Positions 1 through 5,762 of a stretch of DNA of 5,762 bases are shown piece after piece; positions within the stretch are counted from its first letter, which is position 1; each line of letters starts with the position of its first letter. Origin of the DNA: Streptococcaceae bacterium. GTDB lineage: Bacteria; Bacillota; Bacilli; Lactobacillales; Streptococcaceae. Position numbers and translations under genes: made by a program. A model generated the notes under the pieces. The model had not been told where the DNA came from and made no database searches. It saw only the letters and a program-made list of their open reading frames with translations. The stretch spans positions 1-5,762 of the forward strand of contig CADFQU010000073.1 of NCBI GenBank assembly GCA_902836505.1. The letters run 5' to 3'.

Positions 1-1
1 G

Positions 2-49
2 GTGGGACGACGAAATCGAATTCTAACGAATGACCGATTTCTGTCCCAC
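2..49. repeat. Imperfect inverted repeat, probable end of a dispersed streptococcal intergenic repeat
   Basis: GTGGGAC (2-8) pairs with GTCCCAC (43-49), and AAATCG (13-18) pairs with CGATTT (35-40), with a small internal loop (9-12 against 41-42). It starts 4 bases past the kinase stop codon on the minus strand. No T-run follows within the window, so a terminator role cannot be judged. The wording (minus-strand GAGTGGGACAGAAATCGGT) resembles, from memory, the start of a repeat common between genes in several streptococci. The window edge cuts off whatever follows. Confidence 0.6.
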
Positions 50-53
50 TCTC

Positions 54-935
54 TTATTTTTTTAATGTAATGGTTAAGATAAACCAGTCTGCCTCCGTTG
101 CCAGTTGCAAATCTCCCCCTAAGATCTCTACAAAATTTTGAATGATGTAGAGGCCCAAACCAGAAGACTCTTCTGTGTCCGATAGATTTTCGGAGTAGAA
201 TCGACTAGCCAGTTGGTCTAAGTGCTGAATCGGTTGTTGCACAATATTGCGTAGCTCAACCCGAATCGTGTCCGCATCCGAGGTCAGGGTCAAACGAGCC
301 TTTTCCTTCCCATGCTTAAGCACATTACTGAGCATATTTTGCAAGAGGCGCTCCCAAAGCTCGGGATCGGTAGCATAATGGAGATGCTCTTCTAGCTCTA
401 CATCTAGTGCAATCCCCGCCTCAGACAAGCTATCATAATACTGGAACAACTGCTGGGTTAGAACTTGGCTGAGATTGACGTCTGAAATCCGAGGCTGAAT
501 GGCACCCTCCATCAAGCGTCTGTATTCCAAGAGAGACTCCAAACGTTTTGAGACGACTTGAAGATTGGAAGCAATTTTCTTCAGCTTTTCCTCTTCTTGC
601 GTCCCACCCTTGATGATTTGTTGGGTATAACCAGACGCAATGGTCAAAGGCGTCCGAATATCGTGAGCAATATTACTGATGGCCATATCCAAGGTTTTCT
701 TCTCTTGAAAGGCAATCCGATTGGTCCGCTCAATCTGGTCAAAGAGCTCACCGACCTGCTTGGTCAAGGCGACCCATTCTTTATTTGAAACACGTGACGT
801 TAACCGTATCCCACTCCCATTTATGAGCTTCTTTTGAATCTGCTCCTGCAAATCTTTTAAGGCAGAAAGCAGGCGAAGGTAGCCCAGTCCCAAGAGAAGG
901 ACAAGGACGACTAGAACTAGAAACAATCCCCACAT
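54..935 (-). CDS. Sensor histidine kinase, single N-terminal membrane anchor
   Basis: This 293-residue kinase partners the response regulator encoded just upstream. Residues about 2-20 are one hydrophobic membrane segment. No second segment or extracellular domain follows, so sensing must occur in the membrane, in the cytoplasm or through a partner. A linker (about 21-80) leads to the dimerisation and phosphoacceptor domain with NIAHDIRTP, where His91 is the expected phosphorylation site and Asp92/Thr95 fit the phosphatase motif. The ATP-binding domain has an N box (LLQNMLSNV, Asn200 and Asn204) and a G2 box (GLGLYI, about 259-264). The usual DxGxG G1 motif is not recognisable; RNIVQQP stands near that position (about 229-235). 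The ATG at 935-933 overlaps the regulator stop codon (TAATG) and has AAAGGAG at 949-943, seven bases upstream, indicating translational coupling. The family call is firm; the signal is unknown and I cannot assign a named system. Confidence 0.93.
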   Translation of the reverse strand: MWGLFLVLVVLVLLLGLGYLRLLSALKDLQEQIQKKLINGSGIRLTSRVSNKEWVALTKQVGELFDQIERTNRIAFQEKKTLDMAISNIAHDIRTPLTIASGYTQQIIKGGTQEEEKLKKIASNLQVVSKRLESLLEYRRLMEGAIQPRISDVNLSQVLTQQLFQYYDSLSEAGIALDVELEEHLHYATDPELWERLLQNMLSNVLKHGKEKARLTLTSDADTIRVELRNIVQQPIQHLDQLASRFYSENLSDTEESSGLGLYIIQNFVEILGGDLQLATEADWFILTITLKK

Positions 936-1624
936 TACCGGTCTCCTTTCAAGCGAACACCCAAGCCCCAGACGGTTTCAATGTAATCCTCATTAGGATC
1001 GAGCTGAGCAATTTTCTTTCGGAGGTTGCTCAACTGGGCATTGAGCGTATTGTCTCCAGGCAGATAAACTTCTTCCCAGACCGCTTCATACAACTCTTCT
1101 TTAGTAAAAATCTTCTTTGGATGCGCCAATAAAGTTTCAAAAATTTGAAATTCCTTTTTACCTAAGCGAAGTGTTTTTTCTCCAGACTCCAGTTCAAAGG
1201 TTTCTGGATTCAGGACCAAATTCTTAAAAGTCAGCTTTTTAGACGCTTGAGGTTCCTGTGCCGGAGTGATGTTATTTCTCAGTTGCACCGTCACCCGAGC
1301 TGCCACTTCGTCCAGATTAAAGGGCTTGACGATATAATCATTAGCACCTGCAAGGAGGTACTGGCTAATGAGGTGTTTATCCCCAAGAGCGGTCATCATG
1401 ATGACCGGCACTTGACTCTGCAAACGGATCTCCTCCAGGACCTGATCGCCATTTTTCCCTGGAAGCATGATATCAAGAAGGACCAAATCAATGCTTTCTT
1501 GCTGGAAGAGCCGCAGCCCTTCTGTACCTGAAAAAGCCTGAAGGACCTCATGGTCTTCACTTAAGAGACTGTATAAAATTTCTTGAATATCATTATTATC
1601 CTCGATTAATAAAACCCGTGCCAC
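935..1624 (-). CDS. OmpR/PhoB-family response regulator
   Basis: This 229-residue cytoplasmic transcription regulator is first gene of a two-gene operon with the histidine kinase. The receiver domain (about 1-115) shows the acidic pocket Glu8-Asp9 (LLIEDN), phosphoacceptor Asp51 (LLDIMLPG), switch Thr78 (MMTA) and Lys100 (IVKPF). A linker rich in Gln, Pro and Ala leads to a winged-helix DNA-binding domain (about 128-225) ending in TVWGLGVRL, typical of the OmpR class. I chose the GTG at 1624-1622 because AAGGAG lies eight bases before it and the receiver fold then starts normally as MARVLLIED. An in-frame ATG at 1660 would add 12 residues, but it lies only about six bases after the predicted transcription start. 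Target genes cannot be read from the sequence. Position next to the glucosidase gene is suggestive only, as that gene has its own promoter and terminator. Confidence 0.94.
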   Translation of the reverse strand: MARVLLIEDNNDIQEILYSLLSEDHEVLQAFSGTEGLRLFQQESIDLVLLDIMLPGKNGDQVLEEIRLQSQVPVIMMTALGDKHLISQYLLAGANDYIVKPFNLDEVAARVTVQLRNNITPAQEPQASKKLTFKNLVLNPETFELESGEKTLRLGKKEFQIFETLLAHPKKIFTKEELYEAVWEEVYLPGDNTLNAQLSNLRKKIAQLDPNEDYIETVWGLGVRLKGDR

Positions 1625-1632
1625 TTGCCTCA

Positions 1633-1638
1633 CTCCTT
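1633..1638 (-). promoter_or_regulatory. Ribosome binding site deciding the GTG start of the response regulator
   Basis: AAGGAG lies eight bases upstream of GTG 1624-1622. The alternative ATG at 1660-1658 has only a GGGGA-like site. The better site and the receiver-domain boundary favour the GTG start. Confidence 0.75.
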
Positions 1639-1672
1639 GTTTCTTTGAAATCCAAATCATTTCTATTCCCCT

Positions 1673-1701
1673 AGCCTATCAAATAAAGGGACCTTCGTCA
1701 A
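1673..1701 (-). promoter_or_regulatory. Promoter of the response regulator/kinase operon
   Basis: The -35 box TTGACG (1701-1696) is followed after exactly 17 bases by TAGGCT (1678-1673). A TG sits one base upstream of this hexamer, giving an extended -10. The -35 is a 5 of 6 match. The -10 is only 3 of 6 but keeps the key T, A and final T. The start of transcription would fall near 1666, giving a leader of about 42 bases to the GTG. Confidence 0.6.
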
Positions 1702-1705
1702 TATC

Positions 1706-1755
1706 AAATAAACAGAAAACACTCGATCAAGCGAAGAATTCCTCCTGATCGAGTG
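1706..1755 (-). terminator. Rho-independent terminator of the 6-phospho-beta-glucosidase gene
   Basis: A perfect 10-bp stem (CACTCGATCA with TGATCGAGTG; plus-strand arms 1720-1729 and 1746-1755) with a 16-base loop begins five bases past the stop codon. On the minus strand it is followed by TTTTCTGTTTATTT. The T-rich tail ends only about four bases before the -35 box of the next operon, so this hairpin cleanly separates the two units. Confidence 0.85.
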
Positions 1756-1760
1756 CTGAT

Positions 1761-3215
<1,455 letters not shown>

Positions 3216-3229
3216 TCATCCTAATATCT

Positions 3230-3258
3230 ATTATATCCCTGTCTAATCCGAAAGTCTT
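3230..3258 (-). promoter_or_regulatory. Promoter of the 6-phospho-beta-glucosidase gene
   Basis: A perfect TATAAT lies at 3235-3230. Seventeen bases upstream is AAGACT (3258-3253), which keeps only the GAC core of TTGACA. The transcription start would be near 3223, with a short leader to the ATG at 3200. The strong -10 with a weak -35 would fit an activated promoter, which is an inference. Confidence 0.65.
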
Positions 3259-3263
3259 ACAGC

Positions 3264-3291
3264 ATCCTAGGAAAAAATGATACTATCCTAA
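3264..3291 (-). promoter_or_regulatory. Direct repeat TAGGAT upstream of the glucosidase promoter, possible operator
   Basis: TTAGGAT (3291-3285) and CTAGGAT (3270-3264) are spaced 21 bases start to start, about two helical turns, just upstream of the weak -35 box. A third TTAGGAT sits at 3224-3218 around the expected transcription start. The arrangement could bind an activator or repressor on one DNA face. No known operator is recognised, and 7-base matches in A/T-rich DNA may be chance. Confidence 0.3.
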
Positions 3292-3316
3292 GATTCTTTC
3301 TATTCAAGCGCAACAT

Positions 3317-3342
3317 AAAAAGACCGGATGACTCCGATCTTT
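3317..3342 (-). terminator. Rho-independent terminator after the VOC-family gene
   Basis: On the minus strand AAAGATCGGA (3342-3333) pairs with TCCGGTCTTT (3328-3319) through nine Watson-Crick pairs and one T-G pair around the four-base loop GTCA, followed by a T-run to 3317. It lies 66 bases past the VOC stop codon. It is almost identical to the hairpin at 3771-3797 on the other side of the same gene. Confidence 0.85.
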
Positions 3343-3408
3343 CAATAGTTCATATTTTCACATTCTGTTTTAAGAATAATTAAGGTTGACTTCAAATGAC
3401 TAAGCGTT

Positions 3409-3756
3409 CTATTTCATACGATAAAAATCAATGACTAGACCAGCAGGGCCTTTAACTAGCAAAGATTCTGTTCCCCAATCAGTTGCAGCTGGGCCATGTA
3501 ATATTTCAGCGCCAAGCTCTTTCAACCGTTTGTAGTTCTGGTCTACATCCTCAACCTCAATGTGAAGAATGATTCCTGACTGAAAATTTTCCAGAGGTAT
3601 CAAATGATTTTGTGAGAACATGAGACAGTGACTGCCAATCGTGAACTGAGCAAAACTGTTATCAACATAGTCCGCCTTTTTATCCAAGATACTCTCTAAT
3701 TCAGCACAGACTTGGGGAACATCTGAAACGATAATATCCAATTGATTTAAATTCAT
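3409..3756 (-). CDS. Small VOC/glyoxalase-fold protein
   Basis: This 115-residue cytoplasmic protein is one vicinal-oxygen-chelate domain built from two beta-alpha-beta-beta-beta modules. Module one starts at LNQLDIIVSDV (3-13) and module two at GIILHIEVEDVD (61-72), ending in KGPAGLVIDFYR (102-113), the usual closing strand. Glyoxalases, dioxygenases and bleomycin-binding proteins share this fold, so the substrate cannot be read off. A metal site is not clearly complete: His65 and Asp110 sit near ligand positions, but module one has no His where the first ligand is expected. A binding or antibiotic-sequestering role, or an atypical enzyme, is as likely as a glyoxalase. The ATG has a strong GGAGGA (3768-3763) six bases upstream. 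The gene lies between two near-identical terminator hairpins, downstream of spxB, with no evident promoter next to it. Fold call is good; function is unknown. Confidence 0.85.
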   Translation of the reverse strand: MNLNQLDIIVSDVPQVCAELESILDKKADYVDNSFAQFTIGSHCLMFSQNHLIPLENFQSGIILHIEVEDVDQNYKRLKELGAEILHGPAATDWGTESLLVKGPAGLVIDFYRMK

Positions 3757-3770
3757 TTACTGTCCTCCAC

Positions 3771-3797
3771 AAAAAGACCGGATTGCTCCGATCTTTT
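3771..3797 (-). terminator. Terminator-type hairpin between spxB and the VOC gene, possible attenuator
   Basis: On the minus strand AAAAGATCGGA (3797-3787) pairs with TCCGGTCTTTT (3782-3772) around a four-base loop (GCAA), with ten Watson-Crick pairs and one T-G pair, and the T-run reaches 3771. It is the best terminator candidate for spxB, 214 bases past its stop. The VOC ribosome binding site starts two bases after the T-run, so no promoter fits between them. Any VOC transcript must read through this hairpin or start inside or very close to it. Confidence 0.8.
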
Positions 3798-3842
3798 CAA
3801 GTTTCTCTCTATGAAAATCAAAGAATAAACAAGGCGGAACCA

Positions 3843-3873
3843 AGTTTGATGGCAAATCCTTGCTCATCAAACT
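3843..3873. other. Stem-loop inside the BOX-like element
   Basis: AGTTTGATG (3843-3851) pairs with CATCAAACT (3865-3873), continued by GCAA (3852-3855) with TTGC (3860-3863). There is one bulged base (3864) and a four-base loop. The stem has 13 pairs. No T-run follows on the minus strand, so it is a structural arm rather than a classical terminator. Confidence 0.6.
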
Positions 3874-3901
3874 ACGAAAAATCCTTTGGGACTTTTTCTA
3901 G
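3872..3901. other. A/T-rich stem-loop inside the BOX-like element, possible weak terminator
   Basis: CTA (3872-3874), GAAAAA (3876-3881) and TCC (3882-3884) pair with GGA (3889-3891), TTTTTC (3893-3898) and TAG (3899-3901). Single bulges lie at 3875 and 3892. On the minus strand GGATTTTTC closes the stem, so a weak termination role for spxB is possible. Its last two bases are shared with the neighbouring stem at 3843-3873, so the two arms compete at the join. Confidence 0.5.
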
Positions 3902-3912
3902 GATCCGCACTA

Positions 3913-3951
3913 GATTCCATCATTGAAAATTAAGGTTTCAATGATGGAATC
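3913..3951. repeat. Perfect 16-bp inverted repeat inside the BOX-like element
   Basis: GATTCCATCATTGAAA (3913-3928) and TTTCAATGATGGAATC (3936-3951) are exact reverse complements around a seven-base spacer (3929-3935). CCG (3905-3907) and CGG (3954-3956) may extend the stem across an internal loop. No T-run follows on either strand. It is the strongest single RNA structure in the window and could stall, protect or process the spxB mRNA 3' end. Confidence 0.85.
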
Positions 3952-4010
3952 GTCGGCAGTAACCTAATAAAGAAGTCTACAAATTTATCTTTGATTTTCG
4001 ACGAGAGGAA

Positions 4011-5762
4011 TTATTTAATTGCGCGTGATTGCAACCCTTCTTCTTCCAAGAAGAGGCGGAATGGTACAAGCTCTTCAGCTTCGTATTTTTCCTTGAAGGC
4101 TTTGATGGCTTCTTCTGAGTGTTGTTTTGGATCCAACTCAAGTACTTCTACTGGAAGTGGACGATGTGGAGTGATGTGAGCATCAATAACAACAGTTTTA
4201 CCTTCTTTGTTGAGTTTAACAGCTTCTGCAACAACTGCATCGATGTCTTCGATACGGTTTACAGTGAACCCTACAGCACCTTGCGCTTCAGCGATTTTCG
4301 CATAGTCAGCATTAGGGAAGTCACAACCAAACAAGTGTTTGTTTGTGTCTTCGTATTTGTCCTTGATGAAGGCATATTTACCATTTGAGAAGACAACGTT
4401 GATAACTGGAAGGTCGTATTGAACGTTTGTGATCACGTCTGGGTAGCACATGTTGAATGCACCGTCACCCATGATGTTCCATACTTGGCGATCTGGATTG
4501 TCTTTCTTAGCAGCGATACCACCAGGAAGGGCAATACCCATTGTCGCAAAGAGTGGAGATGTACGCCACATGTTCTTAGGTGTCATGTGAAGGTGACGAG
4601 TAGATGTTTGAGTAGTGTCACCTACGTCGATTGAGTAGATAGCGTCTTGATCAGCATGTTTGTTGATTGCATTGTAAACTTGATACAATTGCAATTCACC
4701 CTCAGTTTTACCTTCGAGTTTGTTCATGTAATCACGCCAGTTTTGGTTGTTCTTCACGTTTGCACGCCACCATGGAGTAGATTCAACTGGGTTCACTTTG
4801 TCAAGGATCGCTTTGGCTGCTTGACCTGCGTCACCAAGGATTGAAGCGTCAAGGGCGTGACGTTTACCAAGTTTGTAAGGGTCGATATCGACTTGGATGA
4901 ATTTTTCAGTGTTCTTGAATGCTTCGTAAACTTCAGCAAATGGGAAGTTTGAACCAAGGAAAAGAACTGTGTCTGCTTCAAAGACCACTTCGTTGGCTGG
5001 TTTCCAACCAACACGGTAAGCAGAACCTGTCAAACCTTCGTAGTTCCATTCGAAAGCTTCAAAGTTTTTACCAGTTGTGATGATTGGTGCTTTGATTTTA
5101 CGTGACAATTCAGTGATTACTTCACCAGCTTTCACACCACCGTAACCAGCATAGATAACTGGACGTTCAGCATTGTTCAAGATTTCAACAGCTTTGTCGA
5201 TTTCAACTTCGTTCAAAGCAGGAGCGATGAATGAACGCTCGTATGAACCTGAACCGTAGTATGAGTTTTCGTCGATTTCTTGGAAACCAAAGTTTACTGG
5301 AATTTCAACAACAGCTGGACCTTTTTTAGAAACGGCAGCACGGCAAGCTTCGTCGATTACTTTTGGCAATTGCTCAGCGTAAGCTACACGTTTGTTGTAA
5401 ACAGCGATACCGTTGTACATTGGGTTTTGGTTCAATTCTTGGAAGGCATCCATGTTGAGTTCGTTAACTGGACGTGATCCAAGGATAGCAAGGAATGGAG
5501 TGTTATCCATAGCTGCATCGTAAACACCGTTGATCAAGTGAGTTGCACCAGGTCCACCTGAACCAACTGCAACACCGATAGAACCGCCAAATTTAGCTTG
5601 CATAACCGCTGCAAGAGCACCTGTTTCTTCGTGGCGAACTTGTAAGAAACGGATATCTTTGTCTTCAGCCAAAGCGTCCATCAATGAGCTAAGTGTTCCT
5701 GATGGGATACCGTAGATAGTGTCTACGCCCCATGTTTTCAATACGTTGAGCATTGCTGCAGA
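4011..5762 (-). CDS. spxB: Pyruvate oxidase SpxB, N-terminus beyond the window
   Basis: SpxB is a cytoplasmic, thiamine-diphosphate- and FAD-dependent oxidase: pyruvate, phosphate and O2 give acetyl phosphate, CO2 and H2O2. It is the main peroxide source of many oral streptococci and pneumococci. The frame is open to the right edge, showing 583 residues (Ser-Ala-Ala before the first visible Met). Recalled SpxB is 591 residues, so about eight are missing and the Met at 5753 is internal. Counting from that Met, RHEETGA (40-46) carries the cofactor-activating Glu (42 by alignment), and [10 protein letters not shown] (63-72) is the conserved N-domain loop. [11 protein letters not shown] opens the central FAD domain. 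GDG (429-431), followed by the FNM and VVFSN strand, is the thiamine-diphosphate/metal motif. The C-terminal region is complete and no frameshift is seen. Early Ile, Tyr, Phe, Asn and Asp codons mostly end in C, fitting high expression. The promoter lies outside the window. Confidence 0.97.
   Translation of the reverse strand, partial: SAAMLNVLKTWGVDTIYGIPSGTLSSLMDALAEDKDIRFLQVRHEETGALAAVMQAKFGGSIGVAVGSGGPGATHLINGVYDAAMDNTPFLAILGSRPVNELNMDAFQELNQNPMYNGIAVYNKRVAYAEQLPKVIDEACRAAVSKKGPAVVEIPVNFGFQEIDENSYYGSGSYERSFIAPALNEVEIDKAVEILNNAERPVIYAGYGGVKAGEVITELSRKIKAPIITTGKNFEAFEWNYEGLTGSAYRVGWKPANEVVFEADTVLFLGSNFPFAEVYEAFKNTEKFIQVDIDPYKLGKRHALDASILGDAGQAAKAILDKVNPVESTPWWRANVKNNQNWRDYMNKLEGKTEGELQLYQVYNAINKHADQDAIYSIDVGDTTQTSTRHLHMTPKNMWRTSPLFATMGIALPGGIAAKKDNPDRQVWNIMGDGAFNMCYPDVITNVQYDLPVINVVFSNGKYAFIKDKYEDTNKHLFGCDFPNADYAKIAEAQGAVGFTVNRIEDIDAVVAEAVKLNKEGKTVVIDAHITPHRPLPVEVLELDPKQHSEEAIKAFKEKYEAEELVPFRLFLEEEGLQSRAIK

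Larger units (their letters stand above)
3805..4007. repeat. BOX-like intergenic repeat element with inverted ends
   Basis: GAAAATCAAAGA at 3813-3824 is repeated exactly, inverted, at 3988-3999. Outside these, CTCTC (3805-3809) matches GAGAG (4003-4007), so the 203-bp segment is bounded by imperfect inverted repeats. The left end (ATGAAAATCAAAGA followed by AAAC and AGG) resembles, from memory, the start of the pneumococcal boxA module. The right end (GATTTTCGA then GAG) resembles the end of boxC. The interior does not match the boxA/B/C I recall. It contains three hairpins (3843-3873, 3872-3901, 3913-3951), so as RNA the element could fold into a closed stem with three arms. No protein is encoded; any mobility would depend on a transposase elsewhere. 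The right end stops three bases from the spxB stop codon. Confidence 0.65.

Noticed and set aside
3797..3873. A dedicated promoter for the VOC gene upstream of the hairpin.
   Set aside because: TATTCT-like and TTGATT-like hexamers occur, but no pair with a reasonable -35, -10 and 16-18 base spacing was found by eye.
3757..4010. Riboswitch or T-box leader upstream of the VOC gene.
   Set aside because: The stretch has several stems and a terminator, but no T-box, S-box or other class signature I know. The inverted ends point to a repeat element instead.
4119..4844. Several plus-strand open frames of 65-89 codons opposite spxB.
   Set aside because: Their compositions, rich in Val, Phe, Cys and Ser, are what the antisense of a codon-biased gene gives. 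No start signals or domains support them.
4011..5753. Complete 580-residue SpxB starting at the ATG at 5753.
   Set aside because: The frame stays open to 5762 with Ser-Ala-Ala, as in recalled SpxB, where this Met is about residue 12. The gene is therefore partial at the window edge.

Overview
The window looks like chromosomal DNA from an oral or respiratory Streptococcus, mitis/sanguinis-type. The main reason is an almost complete spxB-type pyruvate oxidase that matches, from memory, the 591-residue streptococcal SpxB along its length. Supporting signs are a BOX-like intergenic element, strong AGGAG-type ribosome binding sites and compact minus-strand operons. The species cannot be fixed from sequence reading alone.

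All five genes lie on the minus strand, so transcription runs from right to left. From the right edge: (1) spxB (4011 to beyond 5762, N-terminus cut by the window) makes H2O2 and acetyl phosphate from pyruvate. (2) A 254-bp gap (3757-4010) holds a BOX-like repeat with inverted ends and three internal hairpins, then a terminator-type hairpin. (3) A small VOC/glyoxalase-fold protein (3409-3756) has its ribosome binding site almost touching that hairpin, and a near-identical hairpin follows it at 3317-3342. (4) A family 1 6-phospho-beta-glucosidase (1761-3200) has its own promoter and terminator. (5) A two-component pair, an OmpR-type response regulator (935-1624) and a histidine kinase (54-935), is translationally coupled through a TAATG overlap and has a promoter just after the glucosidase terminator. 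The left edge (2-49) is one end of an inverted repeat that probably belongs to a dispersed streptococcal intergenic repeat.

The units appear to be separate: spxB (perhaps with leaky read-through into the VOC gene), the glucosidase alone, and the regulator/kinase pair. The genes share a carbon-metabolism and stress theme: SpxB oxidises pyruvate, and the glucosidase hydrolyses phosphorylated beta-glucosides imported by a PTS. Nothing in the sequence proves that the two-component system controls either. No phage, CRISPR, transposase, tRNA or rRNA was seen. The part most worth a second look is the structured spxB-VOC intergenic region.
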